Source: Primula veris
Lineage: Eukaryota > Streptophyta > Magnoliopsida > Ericales > Primulaceae
Direction of reading: 5' to 3'
NCBI GenBank assembly: GCA_963682055.1
Contig: OY821751.1
Location: 10,540,001-10,604,000, forward strand
DNA length: 64,000 bases
The translations under genes and the position numbers were made by a program. Under the pieces are notes generated by a model that saw only the letters and a list, made by a program, of their open reading frames with translations, was not told where the DNA came from and searched no databases. This document shows, one piece after another, positions 1-12,400 of this stretch (the stretch's first letter is position 1; the number at the start of each line of letters is the position of its first letter).

Positions 1-700
1 TATTGGGGAGAAATGAGGATTTTTTAAGAGATTTCCGAAATGTGTTTGTGTTTGATTTTATGGTTTGTTAGAATTGGCAAAATTGAGTCATATTTATAGG
101 GTAAGTTTACACTACAAACCGTAGATTACTTTTACGGTTTGTAGTGAATTTTTGGTGTAGTCATTTCGAAACTTTAATAATGCATTGAGTAGTCATTTTC
201 GGATAGGGTTGTCAAGTCATAATAATTCAAAAGTGATAATGTGTTGTCGGAATTATTTTGATAGATATGGTATCCAATGTAATTTACACTACAAACCGTA
301 TATTACTTTTACGGGTTGTAGTGTTTTTTTTGGAGTAGTCATTTCGAAACTTTAATAATGCATTGAGTAGTCATTTTCGGATAGGGTTGTCAAGTCATAA
401 TAATTCAAAAGTGATAACGTGTTGTCGGAATTATTTTGATAGATATGGTATCCAATGTAATTTACACTACAAACCGTAGATTACTTTTACGGTTTGTAGT
501 TTTTTTTTTTTTTACGTTGTTTACGGTGATTCAGTGCAAAAAGTACATTCGTAAAACGTCGCTGCTAAAATCAGGGGTACAAACCGTACATTACTTTTAC
601 GGTTTGCACAAAATACATACAAACCGTACATTTAATGTACGGTTTGTATGAAATCTGTACAAACCGTACATTAAATGTACGGTTTGTATGTATTTCAGAA
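1..700. repeat. Palindrome array with 178-bp tandem repeat
   Basis: A block of about 178 bp, recognisable by GTAGTCATTTCGAAAC, occurs from about 157 and again from about 335, with partial copies either side. Each block carries the inverted pair ACAAACCGTA and TACGGTTTGT around a short AT spacer. From 585 to 690 further pairs occur close together. The same core returns at 4886-5040 with a different spacer. No coding sequence is supported here; the short open frame at 436-651 only reads through the palindromes. Confidence 0.85.
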
Positions 701-702
701 TA

Positions 703-1210
703 TTTAGGGTTTTTTAGGGTTTAGGGTTTAGGGTTTAGGGTTTAGGGTTTAGGGTTTGTAATTTAGGGTTTATGGTTTTTAATATAGGGTTTAGGGTTTA
801 GGGTTTGTAATTTAGGGTTTAGGTTTTTAATATAGGGTTTAGGGTTTAGGGTTTGTAATTTAGGGTTTAGGGTTTATGGTTTGTAATTTAGGGTTTAGGG
901 TTTGTAAATTAGGGTTTATGGTTTACGGTTTAGATTTTAGGGTTTAGGGTAAGTGGTTTGTAATTTAGGGTTTAGGGTTTAGGGTTAGGGTTTGTAATTT
1001 AGGGTTTAGGTTTCAGGGTTTAGAATTTAGGGTTTAGGGTTTAGGGTTTGTAATTTAGGGTTTAGGGTTTAGGGTTTGTAATTTAGGGTTTAGGGTTTAG
1101 GGTTTAGGGTTTAGGGTTTAGGGTTTAGGGTTTAGGGGTTAGGGTTTAGGGTTTAGGGTTTAGGGTTTAGAGTTTAGGGTTTAGGGTTTAGGGTTTAGGG
1201 TTTAGGGTTT
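703..1210 (+). repeat. Interstitial telomere-like repeat (TTTAGGG)n
   Basis: About 500 bp made mostly of TTTAGGG, the standard plant telomere unit, with the G-rich strand reading left to right. It is interrupted by variants such as TGTAATTTAGGG and TATAGGG, and is cleanest at 1085-1205. The degeneracy and flanking unique sequence show that this is internal, not a chromosome end. It lies between the palindrome array and the 3' end of the PMD gene. Confidence 0.9.
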
Positions 1211-1396
1211 GTAAAAACTCAATATTGGTCCTAAAACATACAAATCAAACATACGAATCAAATTAAACTTACGAATTTATAACGTACAAATCAAACATAG
1301 AAATCAAATTAAACCTACGAATTTATAATATTCCAACCCTAGCTAATAATAAAACTGACAAATCAAACATAGAAATCAAATACAAAAACAGTGCAT
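1211..1396. repeat. Short AT-rich tandem repeat downstream of PMD gene
   Basis: Two to three imperfect copies of a unit of about 58 bp containing ACAAATCAAACATA and TACGAATTTATAA. It abuts the stop codon of the PMD gene on the minus strand, so it probably forms its 3' untranslated or downstream region. No gene is seen. Confidence 0.5.
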
Positions 1397-3745
1397 TTAT
1401 TTTTTTTTGTAACGACTAAATGTTTTAAAGTTGGACATAGGGAGCATCTTTCCCGCCGATGTTAATCTATCGGATGACGGCTCAGCAGACTCTTCGATTT
1501 CGTTTAGCTCCGTACGCCGTCTTTGTCGCTGCTGCGATTCTGGATGCGGCGCACGCTCGTGGGATGTAACTGTCAACCCTCGACTCCAACTGTCGGTTGA
1601 CTGATGACTAGGATGATGCTCGAACGGGACATCATCCTGAACGTAGCCCGACCCAGCAAAAGAAGCACGACGACCATGACCGCTTGAACTCGGACCCGGA
1701 CCCTGATCTGTAGTCGGGGGTCGACCTCCACTGGTTCTTCTACCGCCGCTACTAGATTCGCCTTCCCCTCTGCCTCTTTCGTCGGGACGCCGACAACTTG
1801 CCGACCTAGTGTAATTTCTTGGGTCGTAACGTAGGTCGTCATCACCATCGTCGTCGTCGTCGTCGTCATCGTCATCCTCCCCCTCCGACTGTTCATCAGC
1901 TGACCCATACGGATTCATACCCATTTCAGCGAACTCCTTACGTAGTAAGTCCACGTCCGTTTTAGATTTCAGCCGTTTGAACGATTTGAAACTGCGGCGC
2001 AACATCGCTTTCTGTAAAAAAAAACAATAAAAAACGATTTATTAGTATTGAAATATACATAAAAAGAAGTAACGATTTATTAGTAAAAAACGATTTAGTA
2101 GTTACCATTTTATTGAAGACACCCGTATTCTCCCGGAAACCGTGAGGGGGCGGGGCAAGTTCAGGTGGGTTTATGAAGATGCGGGTCCGCTCTCTATACC
2201 ATTTCATGTAACCCGGTGACGTCCCCGTGCCATATTCGCCGTTAATAAGACGGGTGTGGCGGTCATTCCACACGACTATAAATTCTCCGGTTAGTAAAGG
2301 CCAGTCGTGTTTTTGCCCAATCCCATATCTTCTATCCTTGCCGTGACCCTGTCTTGGTTTCCAGATATACGTAGGGACCCGCTGCACAAAACCGAACTGC
2401 CTCATGAACCTGTCCGCGGGGTGGTACTCAATCTTCTCATTACAAATGAGAGGCACAGAACAATGCCACATATACCGGCCCCGCGTGCAGTATTCCGGAT
2501 ACTGATTAAGATCCCCGTAAGGTTGCCACACTATCTGTAATCATCAAATTAGAATATATAAACAATGGTTTTAAAATAGACGAGTAATAAATTCTGCGAA
2601 GATAAGACCAATGCAAACATATACAACATATAATACGTAAGTTACATATAATACGAAAATTAAAATTTACCTGTTCAGGCGACATATTGTCAAACTGGTC
2701 ACGTATGTGGACCACATTATGTCCGTAGACATATGGCGTAAGGTTAGTTTGCCGCCACATCTTCCATCTGTAATATACAAACAAAAACCGATAAACAATA
2801 AATATAACCGGCAGCTAAGTAAATGATAGATGACACAATAATATAAAAAAGCAAATCCAATTCAAAAACTAAATAAATATCATACCTGTAACCGAGGGGG
2901 AACCTAGGCAAGCCCTCCGGTGGCTCGACATCTTCCGGCAGCTCTTCACACGGTCTAACCGGCAGTAGTCTGGTAATCGCCCACATATCCAGAAACATAA
3001 CCGCCCCGCTTACTCCGGTTGTCTTACAACGTACCACCCTGCATAGATTAGCCTCTAACCAGGCCAGAAGAGCTGATCCCCAACTATACTCAGCACATCT
3101 GTCAAAATCCTCTAGAAATGGCAGAGGCCAGAGTGGAATCTGATCACTGCTCTTATCCGAAAACACATGTGCAGCCAGTAATAATAGCATGGCAGCCCTA
3201 GACTGATATAGTAAACGCTCCTCACTAGGGTTGGGGGGTAATTCACCGAAGGTCTGTAACATCCAATCAAGTCTAACTGTCAGACAGTTTTGATCGACTT
3301 GATTGTCAGCCGGCCTAACACCCAACAAACTCTCCATCATAGCCAACCTGCTCGCCTTCGTGTCATTCCGCTCCGACCGGGTCACAGCAAGACCATCCAC
3401 CCTCAGACCGAGCATAATCTCTACATCCTGTAAAGATATCCCCAACTCTCCCCCGACAAAATGGAACGTGTGCGACTCATCACGCCACCTATCAACTAAG
3501 GCTGTAATCAACCCTCGGTCTACGGTATAATTACCTATACTGTAAATACCGTAAAAACCAGCCCTAATGATATTATGAACTACCCTTTCAGGCGTCGGTA
3601 TCTGCCAACTATAATTATAAACCCTAATCTTATTGGCATCTCCTCTACCCGCTTCTCTTCCAGCATCCCAAGTCTGATTAGAAATGTGACCGGTCTGTCG
3701 TAAAATACCCAACCTCCCTTTAATCTGTGGACCTGGGTCTGTCAT
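1397..3745 (-). CDS. Plant mobile domain (PMD, MAIN-like) protein, four exons
   Basis: Exons on the minus strand are 3745-2886, 2767-2671, 2534-2106 and 2011-1397, giving 666 codons with GT/AG borders throughout. I chose the ATG at 3745 (MTDPGPQIKGRLG); a longer upstream frame is possible. The first exon carries the PMD signature, with HTFHFVGGELGISLQDVEI at about residue 120, followed by an LGL-VDG motif. Exon 3 holds the C-terminal PMD part (IVWQPYGD, PLICNEKIEYH, RQFGFVQRVP). Exon 4 is unlike the domain: it has an acidic run of ten Asp near its start, then a Ser/Gly/Arg-rich tail. MAIN/MAIL proteins are nuclear factors linked to silencing and genome stability, and related copies are common in Mutator-like and Ty3/gypsy elements. 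The flanking palindrome arrays suggest that this copy is transposon cargo. All exons are open, so it could be expressed. The function in this copy is unknown. Confidence 0.82.
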
Positions 3746-3769
3746 CCTAACTATGATAACCAAATATAA

Positions 3770-4403
3770 CTCAATTAATGATAACCAAAAAAATGATAAC
3801 ATAACCAATTAATGATAACCAAACAATGATAATTCAATGATAACCAAACAATGATAACTCAATTATAACCAATTAATGATAACCAAACACACATTTTTTC
3901 ATAAACCAAACAACAATAATAATTAAATTTTTTAATCATAACCAAACACACATTTTTTCATAAACCAAACAATAATAATTAAATTTTTTAATGATAACCA
4001 AACACACATTTTTTCATAAACCAAACAATAATAATTAAATTTTTTAATGATAACCAAACACACATTTTTTCATAAACCAAACAACAATAATAATTAAATT
4101 TTTTAATCATAACCAAACACACATTTTTTCATAAACCAAACAATAATAATTAAATTTTTTAATCATAACCAAACACACATTTTTTCATAAACCAAACAAT
4201 AATAATTCAATTTTTTAATCATAACCAAACACACATTTTTTCATAAACCAAACAATAATAATTCAATTTTTTAATGATAACCAAACACACATTTTTTCAT
4301 AAACCAAACAACAATAATAATTAAATTTTTTAATCATAACCAAACACACATTTTTTCATAAACCAAACAATAATAATTCAATTTTTTAATCATAACCAAA
4401 CAC
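3770..4403. repeat. Tandem repeat, 56-59 bp unit, upstream of PMD gene
   Basis: Roughly nine copies of a unit that contains ACCAAACACACATTTTTTCA and AAACCAAACAATAATAATT. Copies vary in length because ACAATAATAATT may carry one extra triplet. A looser ATGATAACCAA array runs at 3770-3880. It sits directly upstream of the PMD start, so it occupies that gene's promoter region. Confidence 0.9.
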
Positions 4404-4885
4404 ATTCTCAACAATTCAAATTAACCAAACAAAATAAAAAAACATGCAAAAATGGGACAAATATCAACAATTATTAAAATTTCTATAATTAATATAAACA
4501 AACAACAAACAATGATATATAGCTAAGTGAATTATGGATTTGCATATTTTATATATTTTTTCCTTTTTTACAAATTTAAATTACACAAAAAACATAATAA
4601 ATTAGAGAATAAAAGATATACCCTTGAATTATGGATAAGTTTGATTGATGATTTGGGGTTTTTTGTTAATAAAGTTGATAGTTAATGTGGTTGATTGATG
4701 AGGGTGATTTTTTGGGTTGAAAATTGGGGGTTTTTGAGAGAAAGAGAGAGAGTGTAGAATAAAATTTAATTTTTTTAAAAAAATTCGTAACTTTCTGTTT
4801 TTTCCAGGGACTGTCTGTGTAATTTTTGCAGGGACTGACTGTGTAATTCTGAAAATCAGGGACTCACTGTGTAATTTACAGACAT

Positions 4886-5040
4886 TTGCTGCAAACCGTA
4901 GATTAAATCTACGGTCTGCATTGATTCAATGCAAACCGTAGATTTAATCTACGGTTTGCAGCAAATGTCTGTAAACCGTAGATTAAATCTACGGTCTGTG
5001 TTGAATCAATACAGACCGTAGATTTAATCTACGGTCTGAG
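4886..5040. repeat. Palindrome array (CAAACCGTA/TACGGTTTG), right side
   Basis: Four successive palindromes with cores such as CCGTAGATTTAATCTACGG alternate with spacers that are themselves inverted (ATTGATTCAAT). The arms match those of the array at the window start, but the spacer differs (AGATTTAATCT here, AGATTACTTT there). A matching array on both sides of one gene points to transposon termini. Confidence 0.85.
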
Positions 5041-5085
5041 AGTATTTTCAGACTTTTTGAAGTTTAAAAAGTCACCCTCAATGAT

Positions 5086-5778
5086 GGGCCTCTGACTCTG
5101 TTTTTTTAAAAACAGTTATCCTAACTGGGTTTAACGTGAACCGTCTGATCTGAATTAAAAGATCTAATGGTTGAACGGGTGAAGATACTAATAACTTTAA
5201 TGATAACAATGAAAACACACAACAGTTTTTTTTTTTTTTCTCCTCCCCCCATTCTCCATCATTCTCACTTTAAATCTTTGCGAATTTTAATTTCCTAATA
5301 GATCAAATTAATGAAACAGCTAAATATTCATCCTAAGCAAAGTAAATATTAATCTGCAAGTAAATATTAATGAAATTCAATTCATTTATTGCTGCAAAAC
5401 AACCCAATTATCACACACATATGGGTTAAAAGGAAGAAACCCTTCTTAATATTTAAAGTGATTTCGCCTTGATGGATTGGTGTTGACTGTCCAGTTTGAG
5501 AAAAAAAATGGGATTTTTTCTTTTCAAATTTATCAAATTGGAAAAATATTGTAAAGGATACAAGTGAGGGTCCAAAAAATCTGGACAGAGACAAAAGCAT
5601 AAGGTGAGAGAGAAAAAGAAAAGGAAACATGAGTATTGTTTGAATATTTCTTTTTATTTTCTCTAATTTATTCCTTCTTCTTCTTTTAATCGGAGATTTT
5701 AGATCTTTTAGTTCAAATTAAACGGTTCACATTAAACCCAGTTATAATAACTGTTTTGAAAAAACAGTTAGAGGCCCT
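5086..5778. mobile_element. Non-autonomous TIR element, about 693 bp
   Basis: The left end starts GGGCCTCTGACTCTG and the right end, read on the other strand, starts GGGCCTCTAACTGTT. The match continues for about 85 bp on each side and includes AACTGGGTTTAA and AAAAGATCTAA. The interior is AT-rich with no convincing gene. I see no target-site duplication next to the ends, so the superfamily is undecided. Confidence 0.7.
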
Positions 5779-6477
5779 TCTTCCGCTAAAGAATCAACTT
5801 GAGCTGGCTTGCGTAAGAAATGGACTTGGAATTTATACGTCGAGGATGTAGCAATTTGCTAGTCTTTCTTTTAATATTTGTCTGTTATCAAAAAAAAATA
5901 AAATCGGACTCTTTTTGGGTCAAATTGGCTGGTCTTTTGGACACTGAAAAATAATGATGGCAATTTTATGTTCTTGGATCAGTCATGTGTTGGACTCCAA
6001 AAATCTGCAAAATATTTTTGCTTCTTCTCATTTTCATCCAAAAACAAACTTAAAACATTTCAGCACTTACAACGAAAAATGTGCATAATTCTATATTCTC
6101 AAAATACACTTAATTACTGGATTCTGCACAGGTCTTGACTATAAATTAAGACTAGATCCTGGGTTTATTAGCTTACAACTTTCATGCTCGGGTCTTTTTT
6201 GCCATTTCTTTCTTGAAATAAAAGCTCTCATTGTGTACTTGCAACATGAAGTTTAACCGTCTTTTTAGCATGAACAAACTAGAAGTTTTGCTATAAATGA
6301 ATCCAGCTTCATGTTGATTACAAATCAACTTAGTTGATCAATTACCATCGTTACTATTCAAAATTGCTGCAAATATTATTATTTTTCCATTTCAAGAGAC
6401 ATTGTACACAGTAAATACAAATAGTTTCCAACCAAACGCACCAAAAAAACTCTGGTATATACGCACACTAGTTCATA
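5779..6477. other. Intergenic region downstream of the GTPase gene
   Basis: About 700 bp with no coding potential. It includes the 3' side of the minus-strand GTPase gene, so its transcript end probably falls around 6300-6477, but I cannot place a firm polyadenylation signal. Confidence 0.4.
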
Positions 6478-9400
6478 TCATGTTGTGGGATGGGAAGAAT
6501 CAGGGACATCGTCAAGAATAAAAGGACCGAGTTTACCAGTCCTAAACAAGGTGAGGAACTTCTTTGATACCATGATCCTAGCTTCTGATCCCTTTTGAGG
6601 TATTTTGAGAGCCCTTTGAAGGGCTTCAAATTGCTGTTCTATCAAATGTTCTAAATCAGTTTCTTCTTCTACATTACCATCGAATTCTGAGAAAGTTGTA
6701 TAAAGTGTTCGTTGCACAGCAGTTACGAGATCCTGAAAAAAAATCCGATTTTTTTTTAGTGAAATACAAAAAGTGAATAACAAGAAATTGTAGCCAAGCA
6801 AATAAGACATGATATGGTAGATCTGACGGAAATGTGAAGACGAATTGATCATTTCAAGTTCCAACAAACACCTAATCAAATATTACAAGATGTTGGAGAA
6901 CACGGAGTACTAGAGATGAAGAAGTTTTCAGTTTAAACCCATTTTGTGGTGATGAGTCAAATTTACAAGAGAAAGAAAATGTAGAAAAGAAACATTTAAT
7001 CCTTTTCCACTCCCAAGATCAATGAAAATGGAATTAGAAAATAGCAACCAGCCCAAAAACAAAATCAAGAGTATACAAAAATGATTTTTTTTAACTGAAA
7101 GCATATATGATACGTAGAACCAAAAGGATGAAGCGAAAGAAAGTCATCTAAGAAAAGGTTTGTCCAGCCAAATAGGACGAGCCATGCTATTAAACGTGGC
7201 TTAGATGTGAAAGATGAAGTGACCATTTCAACCAACACCCAAAAAATGTGAGAAGCTATAGAACGCTAGAGAAGAATATAATAACAAGTAGTTTTCAGTT
7301 TTTAGACTATTTATGCTCTGGTCCAGAATTCAAATTAACAAAAACAAAATAAAATGTGACGGTGATTTATTCATTTTCACTTTGCATCACAAGACCAATG
7401 AAAACGAAATTAGTGAAAAGTGAGAAAAATAACAAATACGACACATGTCCTACTAAATGCAACCAAAACAAAAGGATACATGATGCTTCCTAGGTGGTTT
7501 ACCTCAATATAATGAACATCGGATCTGTCTAAAGGCTTTCTCCTATTTGGCAAAAGGTCTTTAATAGTGTACTCGTGTTTGTCACCATATTCATCGTCGA
7601 TTTTGTCTACCTTTTCTTTCATTAAGTTCTTCCAGTGAAGGGGTGTGCTTCGAGTGTTCAAAATTGCTAGTAAATATTGAGCAATGCGTTCTTCGCCCAC
7701 GACTGAATCTTTCACAGAACCTAAAAAAACTAATCACTCAGTGACAGTAACTTACAAAGTTCTATACATACATAAGACATATTAAGGGTCCATTTTTTGG
7801 AAAATGGATGTACTATACTTGCCCGAGCAATGCTATTGTCACAGATAAAGTAACAGATTGAGTAACAGATGCTACCAATTTGTAATGTAATTGCTATACA
7901 CTTTTGGAGGGAAACATTTAGTTTTAGAATTTGAAATCTTTTTTACTCTCACAATCTGTTAGTCAATCTGTAAAGTTATCTGTGATTATAGCATTACTCA
8001 TACTTGCCCTGGCTGAGGCAGACTATCGTATAACTAAACCAATGAACTTCCAAACAAATTATAGAACGTTTATTGTCTATATGGAGGTGAGATATTGTGT
8101 TCAAACACAATTCTGTGTTACTGCTTCCTAGCTATGGAACTAAATCACTAATATCCATCCAAAATGTATTAGTTTTATAAAAGGTTATACATAATGTTGA
8201 TAGTCCACTCAGGGGTGATACATTAAGTTGGAATATAATACTGCATCTATAAATTCTAATCATATAACTTAAATCCTTCCTGCCAAAAGAAAACTCAAAC
8301 CCGTCTAAAATTCATTCATTCTAGAAAGAGTTAGCTTCCCAATGTCCATGAATGAATGTCATTTTTATTGTAACTTATCGAAGATCTAGTCAATTTACAC
8401 ATCCCACAACCAGGAATGCGACATCCTTTTTCTGCAAAATTATCTCGAAGACAAGAAAAACTTATTTCTGGTCCCAGTTTAAAGAGATTAATGTGTAGTG
8501 TGAACCCTTAGATGGAAAGCTCAAAAATCTTACTCTTCTCTATACTTTTTAGGCTTTAATTCTTACGCTATAATAAATCGATGGTAAAAATAATTTAACT
8601 AAGCTTTTGCGTTTTGAAACATTGACAGGTACTAAAGATTATCAAGTCTGTCAAGAAGTGGCTATCACTAAATCAAATAAAAGAACAATTAATAAAAATC
8701 AGCTATGAAATACCTACAAGATAAGATCTAAATCGGATAAATATATAAAAGGTATGTGAGAAGTGGCAATGATAAATGTAGAATGTGAAAAATTCATACC
8801 TGCCAAAGCAAGTTTTAGCCCTGTTTCTAGATCCGGGATACTGGGAGCCAATACTCCTGGCGTGTCCATAATGTATATACTAGGCTTGTGGGCAATCTAC
8901 ATTTATTCGGATACCAAAGTAAACACATAAAATTCTCTACAAATTAGCATTTTTCAAATTTAGTGTGGTGAAAACCAAGCAAAAGTCGAACCATGAATGA
9001 GTCCATATGCACACAAAAAATGAAGATTAAACTATTTAGTATGTTAAAGGAGACAACCCGATTTTATTTCAATTTTCCAAAAAACTGTTGGATTTCGAAA
9101 CAAAAAACGTAAAATTTGACCTGAAACCCAGTAATATCTTGAGTAACACCAGGCAATGGTCCCACAGTAGCACGTTTTCTTTTGTCCTGCGCTAAGAAAT
9201 ATTGTGAAGTTGTAAATTCTGCCACTTGTTATTCACTTGTTATACTTTGAAACGATATTATACAGAAATTAAGAAACCTTACCAGGAAAGCGCTGAGATG
9301 CAATTTCATGAATAGAGTTGATTAAGGCCGATTTGCCAACATTAGGAACTCCAACTACCATAACCAGCAGTGTAGGTTCCCTACTAATCACCTCTTTTAG

Positions 9401-12400
9401 CTTCAACTCGACTAGATCTAGAAGCTTTTTCAAAAGAACCATTAGCCATAAGCAGCAAGCAGAATCTTATTGTTTATATAACTGTTACCATAAAATAAGG
9501 AGTGATATAGTATTAGCACAAAAATGATGCTCTATTAACATTTAACTAACTAGGCAGAAATACGACAAGGTTTTCTTTCATTTTTATCTAAGGTTTGCTG
9601 CTCAATCAGTACACTCCTGCTAATTTAAGCATTTAGTTTACTGAATGAAAGTGATAAATTGATAACTGATCGCTGGCCGCTAGATAAGTATATAAAAGTA
9701 ATAAATACGAAATTGGTAGTGTACAGGAGTGATAAAAAAACTTAAAAAAGTTTTTCCTTTAATTTAGACAGAGGTATTTTAATTGATACATTTACGTTAG
9801 GTTAGTGTATTAGACGTAAAAAGAAAGATAGATTAATAGAAAATAATAATTTTTTAGTGTATAATAATGACAAGGCATGACTACACCTTACAATTGTCAA
9901 TATTTAGGATACCATAACAGCAAAGCCTAAGCTTTGCCACAACATGTATAACAAAGTTTTCAACATTCGTCTTACTTGATCACAAACAATGTAAATGGAA
10001 ATAAGAGACAAACACATATTTATAAATGAAAAAACGAAGAACAAAAGCTGAACCAGTATAAACTATAAAGTGCGCAACGAAAATGTGATAACATGTAACA
10101 ATTATGAAGACTCAAACCAGGACATACCATGTCAGTTAAGGCTTTAAGCTATTGAGTCACTACCATAAAAGATAAAGGGTGTGAGAAGTAAGACCAACTA
10201 GCACATAACAAGAAAGCTTGTAGGAGATATTACACACGTTCCGTATTCTATTTAAATTATTTTTGGTTATAGTCAAGACTCTGAGGACATAACAACTGAC
10301 CTTTTTTACAGAACTTTGGCTGTGGGAGTTTATTGGTATACAATTTTGCTTGCTAGATTCGAAATGGTGAATCCAATGCTGCAGATAATAAAAGAAGGCA
10401 ACGTATAAGTTATAACCAGAACAACAATGTCCCCGTACGACAAATTATTGATACTTAGGAAGTACACCTTGCAAACAAAATTCAAATCCATGAAGCGCTC
10501 AAAAATAAGTGAGTGTTTGCAACTTCTAAGCAAAAAAATATTCATGACTATTATTTGAATGTTAGAAAGTAGTCGGGATGTATCACCCTGCTTCTTAAGT
10601 TCTAGAGCTAAGTGAAAAGCGCAGATGGCATTCCGTACATGTCATTTTCAATATTTGCATATAAAGTTTTCAAGACCAATACGAACTTCATATCGATTAC
10701 CAAAAATACTGCACTTTATTAGTTGTAGCAATTCTGTATTCATTTTGCTTTTATGGAACTAAATCAACAAAATATTGAGTCTATATGTTTCACAAAACTG
10801 TAAATAGAAAAAAATGTGAAACACAAAATTATTACAATAACATTTTAAAGAAGAAAGAAAAAGGAGGTACAAACATGCATCATATTGGGATTTGCCAAAT
10901 CCTTCTTGTTTAGAGCAATGATCTGCTTTTTTCTTGATATCATTTCCGGAAGGTCTAAATTTGCTGATGAGACCGGTATCTGTATCAATCAATATAAAAA
11001 ATTTAATAAACCAGAAATACTAATAGATAAATCACATTTCCACAACTACGCATATATATGTACATCACATCAAAGGACTCACATATTTACAAGTATACAA
11101 GAATTCACATTTCTTCAACTATATTTATCATAGGATCAAACAAAAGGATTCATATTTCAAATCAAACAATAACTTCAATTTTAAAAGGGTCTAAAGATGC
11201 AAATGAGACAGGTGTCTGTTTCAATATAATCAATTAAAAAACCAAAAATAAATAATTATATAAATAATCCACATTTCTAGAAGTGAACATATATTTACAA
11301 CAAAGGATTCATATTTCTACGAGTACATACAAGAATTCACATTTCTACAAATATATTTATCATTGTGGTGTAAATTTGCCACTAAGACTGGTACCTGCTT
11401 CCATATAACTAATTAACAAAAACAGAAACTCCAATAAATAAATAGTTAATTCACCCCTACAAGTGTACATATATAATACGTATTAATATACCAAAACATA
11501 GAATTCACATTTCTCCAATTATATTCATCATTGTCGGAAGGTCTAGATTTTCCGCTAGGACCAGTATCTATTTCATCCATATAATTAAGTAAAAACCAAA
11601 AGCAAACAAATAAATAAATAAAGACTCCACATCTCTACAAGTATACACACACACATACATACATATTTATACATAAACATACAAATCTATACAATATCAC
11701 AACAAAAGAATTGACATTTCTAGAACTATAGTATTTACCATTTTGGCTGAAGGACTACGTCCTTTGACAATGAGGCAAGTACCCGTTCCAAAATAATTAT
11801 TAAAAGAAAACCCAAAAACAATAAATGAAGACTTCACATTTCTAAAAGCCAAGGAAGCACCAGTATGGGTATATTACGATACGGAAATACTCTGATTTTT
11901 TTTGAAATTTTAACAGTACGGGTACTTCGTGTATTTTTATCTAACTTCATGATGAAATAGAAAGTGAATAATAGAAAAAAGATTTTCGCAAAATGTCTTA
12001 CATTCACCCTCATGATATCTCATTGTTATATATATCAAATAATATATACTAATTAATTTGTAAAGGAACCATAAACTTAAACTTGGGGCTGCAATGCTAC
12101 TTTTGGTAAATGGGGATGAAATGAAAGGAGCTGCAGGAAGCTTCCAATATAGCGACGTTGCGGTCTCGGAAGCTCGCGGAAGCTTCCATATCACAGTGTA
12201 AAAAGGGGATATAGATACATGGTAATCACGAAAAGTAGAAAGATAGGGAATGCAAAATTATCTAGCTTTATAACACCCAATTTGTTTTTGCCTATATCAA
12301 CCACATCAAAATCTAACCCGACCCTACCTGATCGGCTCATATACCTATGCTAACCCATAAAAAAGTATTACATTTTTGTATTTTGTTTTTAAGTATTGGG

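Larger units (their letters stand above)
1..5050. mobile_element. Putative gene-carrying DNA transposon (MULE-like), left end outside window
   Basis: The PMD gene at 1397-3745 is bracketed by arrays of short palindromes built on CAAACCGTA/TACGGTTTG (left 85-690, right 4886-5040), plus simple tandem arrays. Plant mobile-domain genes are known to travel on Mutator-like elements, and subterminal palindrome arrays fit such an element. I could not find matching inverted termini or a target-site duplication; the left terminus would lie before base 1. Between 4404 and 4885 the sequence is AT-rich, with repeated short phrases around GGGACTGACTGTGTAATT and no gene. The element call is inference from layout. 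Confidence 0.45.

Noticed and set aside
1573..1908. 111-codon Thr/Val-rich minus ORF
   Set aside because: Shadow of the acidic exon 4 of the PMD gene in another frame.
11187..11781. Exon-2-like copies as real alternative exons
   Set aside because: Each keeps only the acceptor side and about 10-13 codons, with no matching donor or NKKD motif; called relics unless RNA shows otherwise.
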